Assembly (NCBI GenBank): GCA_919902965.1
Contig: CAKKSJ010000213.1
Location: forward strand, 1 to 21,722
DNA length: 21,722 nt
Origin: Burkholderiales bacterium
GTDB taxonomy: Bacteria > Pseudomonadota > Gammaproteobacteria > Burkholderiales > SG8-39
Direction: 5' to 3'
Under the pieces are notes generated by a model that was given only the letters and a program-made list of their open reading frames with translations, made no database searches and was not told the DNA's origin. This document shows positions 1 through 6,958 of this stretch, one piece after another. How positions within the stretch are numbered: position 1 is the first letter of the stretch; each line of letters starts with the position of its first letter. Made by a program: the position numbers and the translations under genes.

Positions 1-377
1 GTTTCGAGCAGCGCGACGGGCGGACGCTGTCCGGCGGTGAACGCCAGCGCGGGGCGCTGGCAGCGCTGTGCGCCCAGGATGCGCCACTGTTGCTGCTGGA
101 CGAACCGGTGTCGCACCTGGACCTGCATCATCAGGTGATGGTGCTGGAGCATCTGGTCATGCTCGCCCGGGAACACGCCAAGGGCGTGCTATTCACGGTG
201 CATGACCTCGACCTCGCGGCGCGTTTTGCCAGTCACGCCCTGCTGCTGACAAGGGAGGCGACGGTGCTGCATGGACCGATACGGGAGGTGATGAGCGAGG
301 CGGCACTGCTGGCTGCGTTCGGGCATCGCGTGACACGCGTCGAAGCTGCGGGGCGCACCTTGTACGTGCCGGACTGA
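1..377 (+). CDS. btuD: ABC transporter ATPase, BtuD/FecE type (3' part only)
   Basis: The gene enters from outside the window; its reading frame is open from base 3 to the TGA at 375-377. The visible part is the C-terminal half of an ABC nucleotide-binding domain. It shows the signature LSGGERQR, a Walker B with catalytic Glu (LLLLDEP), the D-loop SHLD and the switch His in FTVHDLDLA. Walker A lies upstream of the window. This subfamily powers uptake of cobalamin or iron-siderophore at the inner membrane. The assignment to cobalamin rests mainly on the next gene, which starts one base after this stop and looks like BtuF. A siderophore or heme importer ATPase would look the same in this fragment, so the family is certain and the substrate is inferred. 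Confidence 0.85.
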   Translation, partial: FEQRDGRTLSGGERQRGALAALCAQDAPLLLLDEPVSHLDLHHQVMVLEHLVMLAREHAKGVLFTVHDLDLAARFASHALLLTREATVLHGPIREVMSEAALLAAFGHRVTRVEAAGRTLYVPD

Positions 378-378
378 T

Positions 379-1263
379 ATGGGCGCGGACAGGACGGTGA
401 AACGAAGCGAACTGCTGCGCAGGGCGTATTGCTGTTGCCTGCTCGTCGCCCTGCTTGCGCCACGCGGCGCAGCGACCGCGGCCGAGATACAGGTCATCGA
501 TGACGCCGGCCGCAGCCTGGCGCTCAAACAGCCGGCCGAGCGCATCATCAGTCTGACGCCGCATATGACCGAATTGCTGTTCGCGGCCGGTGCCGGCGGA
601 AAAATCGTCGGTACGGTCGAGTACAGCAATTTCCCGCCGGCAGCGCGGCGTATTGCGCGCATCGGCGACAACGCGCAACTTGATCTGGAGCGCATTGTCG
701 CTCTCAAGCCGGACCTGGTGGTGGTGTGGCAGTATGGCAATGCACAGCGCCAGCTGGATAAATTGCTGCGGCTGGGCATTCCCGTGTACTACAACGAGCC
801 GCGCCGGCTTCCAGATATCGCGCGTGCGATCACGCAACTCGGGCGCTTGGCCGGCACCGAAGCGGTGGCGCTACCGGCGGCGCAGGCATTCACCGAGCGC
901 CTGGCCGAGCTGCGCCGGCGTTACGCCAGTCGCGCGCCGGTGACGCTGTTTTACCAGATCTGGGACAAGCCGCTGCTGACCATCAACGGCGCGCATCTCA
1001 TCAGCGACGTGATCGAGCTGTGCGGCGGTCAAAACGTATTTGCCGGATTGAACGCGCTGACGCCGGAAATCTCGACCGAAGCGGTGCTCGCGGCCGATCC
1101 GGAGGCGATCGGCAGCGGGACCGCCGAAGCCGGCCAGAGCGTAGAACTGGATGCATGGAAAAAATGGCCGCGCCTCAAGGCCGTCGCACGCGGCAATCTG
1201 TTTGTAATCCATGCCGATATCATCAGCCGCAATACGCCGCGCATACTCGAGGGTGCCGAATAG
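379..1263 (+). CDS. btuF: Periplasmic cobalamin-binding protein BtuF-like
   Basis: 294 aa. An N-terminal signal peptide is visible: basic KRSELLRR, hydrophobic CCCLLVALLAP, likely cleavage after TAA near residue 35. The mature part has the periplasmic-binding fold of vitamin B12/siderophore binders: a start RIISLTPHMTELLFAAGAG, then LDLERIVALKPDLVVVW, then a second lobe containing LLTINGAHLISDVIELCGG. It would capture corrinoid and deliver it to the BtuCD importer, matching the ATPase one base upstream. The ATG at 379 is chosen because it follows the previous stop directly and keeps the signal peptide. The frame ends at TAG 1261-1263, but the same frame continues for 14 codons to TAA 1303-1305 and reads MCEHLAEARARRK, a helix typical of the end of this family. 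The terminus is therefore probably shortened by a nonsense change. Siderophore binding is the main alternative. Confidence 0.85.
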   Translation: MGADRTVKRSELLRRAYCCCLLVALLAPRGAATAAEIQVIDDAGRSLALKQPAERIISLTPHMTELLFAAGAGGKIVGTVEYSNFPPAARRIARIGDNAQLDLERIVALKPDLVVVWQYGNAQRQLDKLLRLGIPVYYNEPRRLPDIARAITQLGRLAGTEAVALPAAQAFTERLAELRRRYASRAPVTLFYQIWDKPLLTINGAHLISDVIELCGGQNVFAGLNALTPEISTEAVLAADPEAIGSGTAEAGQSVELDAWKKWPRLKAVARGNLFVIHADIISRNTPRILEGAE

Positions 1264-1305
1264 ATGTGCGAGCACCTGGCCGAGGCGCGCGCCCGGCGCA
1301 AATAA
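1264..1305 (+). pseudogene. Orphaned C-terminal codons of btuF beyond an in-frame TAG
   Basis: The codons after TAG 1261-1263 stay in the btuF frame and encode MCEHLAEARARRK before TAA. BtuF-type proteins usually end ...TPRILEGA followed by a short charged helix of this kind, so these codons look like the former C-terminus. A single C-to-T change (CAG to TAG) would account for it. The missing helix is at the edge of the fold, so the protein may still work. A sequencing or assembly error or amber read-through is also possible. Confidence 0.6.
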
Positions 1306-1327
1306 ACTGTTGCGCGCTGCGCGCGCC

Positions 1328-1376
1328 AACCGAGGTTTCTGTGCGGATAAAAAGCATCCGTACAGAAACCTCGGTT
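1328..1376. repeat. Inverted repeat A: 21-bp arms, 7-nt loop
   Basis: Arms 1328-1348 and 1356-1376 are complementary except at one position, which would be a G-U pair in RNA. The loop is AAAAAGC. The outer part of the stem reads AACCGAGGTTTCTG and the tip GTGCGGAT/ATCCGTAC. There is no U-tract after it, so it is not a classical intrinsic terminator. Confidence 0.9.
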
Positions 1377-1380
1377 ATGA

Positions 1381-1411
1381 ATAAAAACCAGGGATGGCGC
1401 TGGGTTTTTAT
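1381..1411. terminator. Hairpin B, candidate (bidirectional) intrinsic terminator
   Basis: ATAAAAACC (1381-1389) pairs with GGTTTTTAT (1403-1411), and CCAG/CTGG continues the stem inward with one bulged G. On the plus strand the stem is followed by five T, and on the minus strand likewise, because of the flanking A-run. It is the best terminator candidate for btuF in this spacer. The stem is only moderately GC-rich, so the strength is uncertain. Confidence 0.5.
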
Positions 1412-1415
1412 ACGA

Positions 1416-1466
1416 GATCGTCGATTGCGCACGGATGTGTTTTTCATCCGTGCGCAATCGACGATC
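1416..1466. repeat. Inverted repeat C: perfect 22-bp arms, 7-nt loop
   Basis: Arms 1416-1437 and 1445-1466 are perfect reverse complements, starting GATCGTCGATTGCG and ending at CGGATG before the loop TGTTTTT. Arm length and loop length match inverted repeat A. The tip (CGGATG / CATCCG) resembles the tip of A, while the outer arm sequence is unrelated. Confidence 0.95.
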
Positions 1467-1467
1467 A

Positions 1468-1491
1468 GCGCGGACGGCTTCTTGTCCGCGC
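1468..1491. repeat. Inverted repeat D: 8-bp arms
   Basis: GCGCGGAC (1468-1475) pairs with GTCCGCGC (1484-1491) around an 8-nt loop. It begins one base after repeat C and closes the run of four hairpins. No U-tract follows. Confidence 0.75.
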
Positions 1492-1523
1492 AACTTTGCA
1501 CATTCGAAATTGCCCGGTCCCAA

Positions 1524-1552
1524 TTCACCGCTCTCGATTTCTCTGCTATCGT
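1524..1552 (+). promoter_or_regulatory. Candidate sigma-70 promoter giving a leaderless waaQ mRNA
   Basis: TTCACC (1524-1529) and TATCGT (1547-1552) each match the -35 and -10 consensus at four of six positions, with a 17-bp spacer. The expected start site, seven bases after the -10, is the A of the waaQ ATG at 1559. No Shine-Dalgarno sequence is visible before that ATG, which agrees with a leaderless transcript. This is inferred from sequence only. Confidence 0.4.
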
Positions 1553-1558
1553 GCGGGC

Positions 1559-2638
1559 ATGCTGAAGGACCCGGTTGATCTGCAAAGCGTGCGTCGCGTA
1601 CTGGTGACCAAGCTGCGCCATCACGGCGATGTTCTGCTTGCCTCGCCAGTGTTCTCCGTACTCAAAGCGCATGCCCCGCATTTGGAGGTCGATGCGCTGG
1701 TGTATGCCGATACTGCGTCCATGTTGAGCGGAAATCCCGCGGTATCCCGCGTATTCGGTATCGACCGCGCTTGGAAGACCCTAGGCTGGATGGATAGGGC
1801 GCGCGCGGAAGCGGGGGTGCTGCAGCAGTTGCGCAGCCGCGACTACGATTTGCTGATTCATCTCACGGAACATCCCCGCGGCGCATGGCTGGCGCGGCTG
1901 CTCGGCCCGCGTTACCGCGTCGCTGCCGCTTACCCCAGGGCGCGGCGCTGGTGGAAAGCGGGTTTCAGCCACCTCTACCCCTTGCCCAGTAACGGCCGGC
2001 GGCATGTCGTCGAGCAGAATCTGGATGCGCTGCGCCGCATCGGCCTGCAGCCGGGCGAGCAGGAACGCGGCCTGAGTTTCGTGCCCGGGGAGGAAGCGGA
2101 AAACGAAGTGCAGGCCATGCTGGGCGAACTCGGACTGGCGCCGGGTGGCTATATTCACTTGCATCCGGCCTCGCGCTGGCAATTCAAGTGCTGGTCCGTC
2201 GAGAAAAACGCCGGCTTGATCGACAAGCTGCACGCACAGGGGGAACGGGTGGTGGTCAGCGCGGCTCCTGATACGAACGAGCTCGAACTCGTCCGGCGCA
2301 TTGGCGCTCTGGTGGCGGCACCGTTCGCAGATGTCTCGGGCAAGCTCACGCTGAAGCAGTTGGGCGCGCTTACGCGCAAGGCCAAGCTTTTTATCGGCGT
2401 CGATTCTGCGCCCATGCATATCGCCAGCGCGATGCAAACCCCGGTGGTGGCCTTGTTCGGCCCCAGCGGGGAGTTCAACTGGGGTCCCTGGCAGGTGCCG
2501 CACCGCGTCATCGCCTCAGATCACAGCTGCCGCCCCTGCGGCAACGACGGTTGCGGCGGCGGCAAGCTGAGCGATTGCTTGACGACCCTGCCGGTATCAG
2601 CGGTGCTGCAGGCGGTACAGGCGCTGCAGTCGCGCTGA
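1559..2638 (+). CDS. waaQ: Lipopolysaccharide heptosyltransferase III (GT9 family)
   Basis: 359 aa from the ATG at 1559. An upstream in-frame extension exists but would run through the palindromic spacer, so I reject it. The N-terminal Rossmann domain has KLRHHGDVLLASP, with Asp24 at the catalytic position known from WaaC/WaaF. The C-terminal domain carries the ADP-heptose site GVDSAPMHIASA (residues 280-291) followed by VALFGPSG. The Cys-rich end (SCRPCGNDGCGGGKLSDCL) is characteristic of the WaaQ subfamily. The enzyme adds a side-branch heptose to the LPS inner core at the cytoplasmic face of the inner membrane. It heads the LPS core module; the WaaG-like gene follows after 34 bases. Family is firm; that it is type III rather than another GT9 is likely. 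Confidence 0.88.
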   Translation: MLKDPVDLQSVRRVLVTKLRHHGDVLLASPVFSVLKAHAPHLEVDALVYADTASMLSGNPAVSRVFGIDRAWKTLGWMDRARAEAGVLQQLRSRDYDLLIHLTEHPRGAWLARLLGPRYRVAAAYPRARRWWKAGFSHLYPLPSNGRRHVVEQNLDALRRIGLQPGEQERGLSFVPGEEAENEVQAMLGELGLAPGGYIHLHPASRWQFKCWSVEKNAGLIDKLHAQGERVVVSAAPDTNELELVRRIGALVAAPFADVSGKLTLKQLGALTRKAKLFIGVDSAPMHIASAMQTPVVALFGPSGEFNWGPWQVPHRVIASDHSCRPCGNDGCGGGKLSDCLTTLPVSAVLQAVQALQSR

Positions 2639-2672
2639 TGGATTCGCTCCGCGCGCAGGCAGAAAAGGCGCG

Positions 2673-3845
2673 ATGAAGCTCGCGCTTATCCGTCAGCGCT
2701 ACAATCCCTATGGCGGTGCGGAGCGCTTTGTCGAGCGCGCCATCACGGCGCTTGCCGCGCAGGATGTGGAGCTGAGCCTGCTCACGCGGAGCTGGTTGGG
2801 GAGCCAGCCAGGCGAGGGCGCGCAGGACTGCGCCGGAGCGCAAAGGGAGGGGCGCATGATCCGCTGCGACCCGTTCTACCTTGGCCGCGTGTGGCGCGAC
2901 TGGAGTTTTGCCCGCGCCGTTTGCGGCGCAGTGAAATCGCGCAACTTCGATCTGGTGCAGTCGCACGAGCGCATCGCCTGCTGCGACATCTACCGGGCCG
3001 GCGACGGCGTGCATCGCCAGTGGCTCATCAACCGCAAACGCGCGGCCGGCCTGTGGGAGCGCGTCGCGCTTACGCTCAATCCCTATCACTGGTATACGCT
3101 GGCGGCGGAGCGGCGTCTGTTCCAAAGTCCGCGTTTGCGCGCAGTCATCTGCAACTCGAATATGGTGAAGCAGGAATTGCGCCGTCATTTTGACCTGTCC
3201 GAAGCGAAGCTGCAGGTGATATACAGCGGTGTCGATCTCGCCGCCTACCATCCCGGACTGCGCCAGATCTGGCGCGAACGCAAGCGCGAAGAACTGGGCA
3301 TCGCGGACGCGAGCACGGTGTTCTTGTTTGTCGGGTCTGGTTTCAGGCGCAAGGGACTGCCGCAGCTGTTGCGCGCCATGGAAGCTGTGCGCGAAGCCCA
3401 TCTGGTGGTTGTGGGGACGGACAAAGAGCTTGCGCGCCTGCAGCGGAGCGCTGCGCAAGCCGGACTCTCAGCCAGGGTGCATTTCGCCGGCGCTCAGGAT
3501 GAGGTCCAGCCCTGGTACGGCATGGCAGATTGTTTCGTTCTGCCCACCCTCTATGACCCCTTTCCCAATGCTGCGCTCGAGGCCATGGCCAGCGGCCTGC
3601 CGCTTATCACCAGCCTGCAGTGCGGGGCGGCTGAATTTGTCGACAGCGGCGTCGAGGGCTATGTATGCCACGATCCGCTCGACGTGGTGGAGCTGGCGCG
3701 TTGCCTGAAGCTGGCAGCGGCGCCGGGGCAGGCGCCACGCATGGGTGTGGCGGCGCGGCTAAGGGTCGAAGCCTGTGGGCTGGAGGGCATGGCCCGGCGA
3801 CTGACGCGGCTTTATTCCGACCTGCTGCAAGAGAAGTCGCGCTAG
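2673..3845 (+). CDS. GT4 glycosyltransferase, WaaG-like (LPS core)
   Basis: 390 aa, GT-B fold. The N-terminus MKLALIRQRYNPYGGAERF contains the Gly-rich acceptor-side loop of GT4 enzymes. The C-terminal Rossmann domain starts near VFLFVGSGFRRKGL and ends in the donor-binding helix DPFPNAALEAMASG (from residue 295). There the first acid of the usual E-x7-E pair is Asp and the second is Glu303. WaaG adds the first hexose to heptose II of the core. The position after waaQ and before msbA supports a core glucosyltransferase role, but the sugar is not readable. An AAAAGG-like ribosome site precedes the ATG. Alternative: another core hexosyltransferase of the same family. Confidence 0.8.
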   Translation: MKLALIRQRYNPYGGAERFVERAITALAAQDVELSLLTRSWLGSQPGEGAQDCAGAQREGRMIRCDPFYLGRVWRDWSFARAVCGAVKSRNFDLVQSHERIACCDIYRAGDGVHRQWLINRKRAAGLWERVALTLNPYHWYTLAAERRLFQSPRLRAVICNSNMVKQELRRHFDLSEAKLQVIYSGVDLAAYHPGLRQIWRERKREELGIADASTVFLFVGSGFRRKGLPQLLRAMEAVREAHLVVVGTDKELARLQRSAAQAGLSARVHFAGAQDEVQPWYGMADCFVLPTLYDPFPNAALEAMASGLPLITSLQCGAAEFVDSGVEGYVCHDPLDVVELARCLKLAAAPGQAPRMGVAARLRVEACGLEGMARRLTRLYSDLLQEKSR

Positions 3846-3893
3846 CGCGGCGGCGTGCGCTCGCGCGAACGCCGGGGGCAGGGTTTAGGGCTC

Positions 3894-3902
3894 TGATAGA
3901 AT
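3894..3902 (+). promoter_or_regulatory. Candidate extended -10 promoter upstream of msbA
   Basis: TGATAGAAT is an extended -10 (TG, one base, then TAGAAT with five of six consensus matches). It lies in the 90-base gap between the WaaG-like gene and msbA. No good -35 is present, as often with extended -10 promoters. It would give a short leader of roughly 27 bases. msbA may also be transcribed from upstream. Confidence 0.35.
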
Positions 3903-3935
3903 TACCTATTTTTCCATCATGCCACGGTTCCGATA

Positions 3936-5741
3936 ATGGTCGTTGCCGAGATCAAGAGCCGGGTCCTTTACCTGCGCCTGCTGCGCTATGTGGCGCCGTA
4001 CTGGCGCATGTTCGCGCTATCGCTACTGGCCATGGTGCTGGTGGCGGCGACCGAGCCCCTGCTTCCGGCGCTGATGAAGCCCCTGCTCGACGGCAGCTTC
4101 GTCGACAAGGACCCCACCACCATCCGTTACATCCCATTTGCCCTGGTTGGATTATTCCTGGTGCGCGGCGTGTTCGGTTTTGTCAGTGACTATGCGCTCA
4201 GCTGGGTGTCCAACCACGTCGTGCTCGATTTGCGCGCCGCGATGTTCGATCGCATGGTCTGCCTGCCTACGCGCTATTACGACAACGCTTCCTCGGGCGC
4301 GCTGATTTCCAAGGTGTCCTATGATGTGACCGGCATAATCGCGGCCGCGACCACCGTGCTGACGACCCTGGTGCGCGACAGCTTTGCCGTGCTGGGCCTG
4401 CTCGCCTGGATGTTCTACCTCGACTGGAAGCTGTCGCTGATCACCCTGGTAATCGGTCCGATCATCGCCGTCCTGATCCGCATGTTCAGCCAGCGCCTGC
4501 GCGAGGCAAGCCGCAACGCGCAGTTTGCGATGGGGGATATCACCCATGTGCTGGACGAGGCGATCGAGTGCCACAAGGTGGTGAAGGTATTCGGCGGGCA
4601 GGAGTACGAAAAACGCCACTTCGGCGCCGCGATCAAGCGCATGCGCGATTTCTCCATGCGCCAGACCATCGCCGCCGGGGCATCGGTGCCCCTGGTGCAG
4701 GTATGTGCCGCGATCGCCGTCGCGGTCATTGTCTACTATTCCACCCAGCAAAGCGGCACGGACGGGGTGACCGTGGGCAGTTTTGTCTCCTTCATGACCG
4801 CCACCCTGATGCTGCTCTCGCCGCTCAAACGGCTGACCGGGGTCAATGCTTCGCTGCAGCGCGGGCTCGCGGCCGCCGAGAGCGTGTTCGGAGTCATCGA
4901 CGAAACACCCGAGGAAGATCAGGGCACGCAGGTCCTGGCGCGGGCGCGGGGCAGGATCGATTTCGAGCACTTGTGTTTTTCCTACCCGAACGCTACCCGG
5001 CCGGCGCTGACCGACATCAACCTGAGCATTGCGCCGGGGGAAACGATCGCCCTGGTGGGCAGCTCGGGCGGCGGAAAAACCACACTGGCCAATCTGCTTC
5101 CACGCTTTTATCAACCCAGCGCCGGGCGCATTCTGCTCGACGGCATCGATACGCAGACGCTGACCCTCGCCAGCCTGCGCGCCAATCTTGCCCTGGTGAG
5201 TCAGGATGTGGTGCTGTTCAATGATACGGTTGCGGCCAATATCGCCTACGGTCCCTCGGCGGGCGCGGGCGAGGCCGCAATCATCGCCGCCGCAAAGGCT
5301 GCGCACGCGATGGAGTTCATAGCCGAAATGCCGCAGGGCCTGCAGACGATGATAGGCGAGAACGGCGTGCGCCTCTCGGGTGGACAGCGCCAGCGCCTGG
5401 CAATCGCACGCGCGCTGCTGAAGAATGCGCCGGTGCTGATTCTGGATGAGGCCACTTCGGCCCTGGACACCGAGTCGGAGCGGGTGGTGCAGGCGGCGCT
5501 GGAGACCCTGATGCAAGGCCGCACCACGCTGATCATCGCGCATCGGCTTTCGACCATCGAAAAGGCGGATCGCATAGTCGTGCTGCAGAAAGGCGCGATA
5601 GCCGAAACCGGCTCGCACGCCGAACTGCTGGCGCACGAAGGCTTGTATGCGCATTTATACAAAATACAGTTCGCGGTCGAAGACGATACGGACGAGCGGC
5701 GGCAGGACGGCGCGCGCGGCGTGGCTTCCGCCGCGTTCTGA
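3936..5741 (+). CDS. msbA: Lipid A-core flippase, ABC transporter MsbA
   Basis: 601 aa, a full half-transporter. The N-terminal membrane domain covers about residues 15-310, with several hydrophobic helices starting FALSLLAMVLVAATEPLLPALM. The C-terminal ABC domain has Walker A GSSGGGKTT (375-383), signature LSGGQRQR (480-487), Walker B LILDE (501-505) and the H-loop His536. All ATPase residues are present. MsbA works as a homodimer and flips lipid A-core across the inner membrane. Its place between core glycosyltransferases fits this role better than that of a drug exporter. The length is typical. The next gene begins 15 bases downstream, suggesting co-transcription. Confidence 0.93.
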   Translation: MVVAEIKSRVLYLRLLRYVAPYWRMFALSLLAMVLVAATEPLLPALMKPLLDGSFVDKDPTTIRYIPFALVGLFLVRGVFGFVSDYALSWVSNHVVLDLRAAMFDRMVCLPTRYYDNASSGALISKVSYDVTGIIAAATTVLTTLVRDSFAVLGLLAWMFYLDWKLSLITLVIGPIIAVLIRMFSQRLREASRNAQFAMGDITHVLDEAIECHKVVKVFGGQEYEKRHFGAAIKRMRDFSMRQTIAAGASVPLVQVCAAIAVAVIVYYSTQQSGTDGVTVGSFVSFMTATLMLLSPLKRLTGVNASLQRGLAAAESVFGVIDETPEEDQGTQVLARARGRIDFEHLCFSYPNATRPALTDINLSIAPGETIALVGSSGGGKTTLANLLPRFYQPSAGRILLDGIDTQTLTLASLRANLALVSQDVVLFNDTVAANIAYGPSAGAGEAAIIAAAKAAHAMEFIAEMPQGLQTMIGENGVRLSGGQRQRLAIARALLKNAPVLILDEATSALDTESERVVQAALETLMQGRTTLIIAHRLSTIEKADRIVVLQKGAIAETGSHAELLAHEGLYAHLYKIQFAVEDDTDERRQDGARGVASAAF

Positions 5742-5756
5742 GGCGGTCCGGAGGCG

Positions 5757-6842
5757 ATGCACATTGTTCACAGCGAGTCCTCCTGCGGTTGGGGCGGGCA
5801 GGAGATACGCGTACTGGACGAGGCCGCCGGCATGCTGGGACGCGGCCACCGTGTGAGCCTGTTGTGTCCGCCCGAAGCGCCCATATACGCCGAGGCGGCG
5901 CGACGGGGCATCCCGGCGGCAGCCTTGCCGATCGCGCGCAAGGGGCTGCGCGGGATAGGCGCCATGCGCGCCTGGCTCGTGCGCAACCGCAGCGATGTGC
6001 TCAATAGCCATAGCTCTACCGATAGCTGGCTCGCCGCGCTTTCGCTGCTGGGCGTGAATCCGCGGCCCGCCCTGGTGCGCACGCGCCATATCTCGGCGCC
6101 TATCCCGGACAATATGGCCACGCGCTGGCTGTACCAGTCGGCCACGCGCCAGATTGTCACCACTGGCGAACGCCTGCGCGAGCAGCTGATCCGCGATCAT
6201 GGTTTTCGTCCCGAATCGATTGTTTCTGTGCCCACCGGAATTGATTTGGCGCGTTTCGCGCCGGCCGATCGGGCACAGGCGAAAACGCGCCTGGGGCTGG
6301 ATCCGTCGCTGGCCTGCATCGGGATCGTCGCTACCCTGCGCAGCTGGAAAGGTCACCGCTACCTGGTGGAGGCTTTCGCCGGCCTGAAACGCAAAGATGC
6401 GCGTCTGTTCGTGATCGGTGATGGGCCGGGCTGGGGCAACTTGAAACAGCAAGTGGCCCAATCGGGACTGGATGCGCGCGTCCTCATGCCCGGCAACCAG
6501 GACGACGTAGCGCAATGGCTGCAGGCGATGGATGTGTTTGCCCTGCCATCTTATGCAAATGAGGGCGTGCCGCAGGCGCTGATGCAGGCTATGGCCGCGG
6601 GGGTTCCGGTGATATCCACCCCGGTCGGCAGCATCGACGAGTTGGTGCAGCATGAAGAAACCGGACTGATGGTGCCGCCGCAGGACGCGAACGCCCTGCG
6701 TGACGCGATCGAACGCCTGCTGGAAGACCGCGAGCTCGGGCAGCGGCTCGCGCAAGCGGCGCGCGAAAGAGTGCGCCTCGGCTACTCGCGCGAACATATG
6801 CTGGATAGCATGGAAGCGGTATTTCGCGAGGCGAGCGCATGA
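5757..6842 (+). CDS. GT4 glycosyltransferase, core/O-chain type
   Basis: 361 aa, GT-B fold. The N-terminus MHIVHSESSCGWGGQEIRVL is a GT4 acceptor-domain start, and the donor domain begins near ACIGIVATLRSWKGHRYL. The donor helix reads EGVPQALMQAMAAGVPVIS (from Glu269). The second acid of the E-x7-E pair is replaced by Gln277, a change I believe is shared by a subgroup of LPS enzymes. A GGAGG ribosome site sits just before the ATG. The stop TGA 6840-6842 overlaps an ATG at 6839 (ATGA), the hallmark of coupling to a following gene, but no convincing downstream gene remains. Donor and acceptor sugars are unknown. Confidence 0.82.
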   Translation: MHIVHSESSCGWGGQEIRVLDEAAGMLGRGHRVSLLCPPEAPIYAEAARRGIPAAALPIARKGLRGIGAMRAWLVRNRSDVLNSHSSTDSWLAALSLLGVNPRPALVRTRHISAPIPDNMATRWLYQSATRQIVTTGERLREQLIRDHGFRPESIVSVPTGIDLARFAPADRAQAKTRLGLDPSLACIGIVATLRSWKGHRYLVEAFAGLKRKDARLFVIGDGPGWGNLKQQVAQSGLDARVLMPGNQDDVAQWLQAMDVFALPSYANEGVPQALMQAMAAGVPVISTPVGSIDELVQHEETGLMVPPQDANALRDAIERLLEDRELGQRLAQAARERVRLGYSREHMLDSMEAVFREASA

Positions 6843-6958
6843 TGCGGCGCAAGCCCTGGAACATTTGCGATGGCTACCTAGATGCTGACCGACGCGATCC
6901 GCCAGAGTGGAAGTCTGGACAGCGCGTGGCCGAGAACAGGATTAGTCGAGTGCCAGGC
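6839..6958 (+). other. Stretch with a possible 5' stub of a lost gene
   Basis: The ATG at 6839 overlaps the previous stop and opens a frame beginning MMRRKPWNICDGYLDADRR. It resembles nothing I recognise and soon runs antisense into the minus-strand methyltransferase that ends at 6959. The overlap suggests that the operon once continued here and that the downstream part was replaced when the methyltransferase arrived. This is inference; the frame could equally be noise. There is no convincing terminator in the gap. Confidence 0.25.

Noticed and set aside
422..470. Lipoprotein signal in BtuF because of three consecutive Cys
   Set aside because: The Cys residues lie at the start of the hydrophobic core, not after a lipobox; a signal peptidase I site (TAA) follows instead.
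1328..1466. CRISPR-like array
   Set aside because: The two long palindromes have different arm sequences, there is no repeated direct unit with unique spacers, and no cas genes are present.
1394..1558. N-terminal extension of waaQ by 55 codons
   Set aside because: It would translate hairpins B, C and D. The family start is at MLKDPVDLQSVRRVLVTK, and a promoter candidate sits just before the ATG at 1559.
4152..5654. Long minus-strand open frame (500 codons) antisense to msbA
   Set aside because: The His/Arg/Gln-rich, low-complexity translation with no domain is a shadow of the GC-rich msbA gene, whose own motifs are complete.
6902..6918. Small hairpin CCAGA/TCTGG as terminator of the first plus-strand run
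   Set aside because: The stem is only five base pairs and no U-tract follows.
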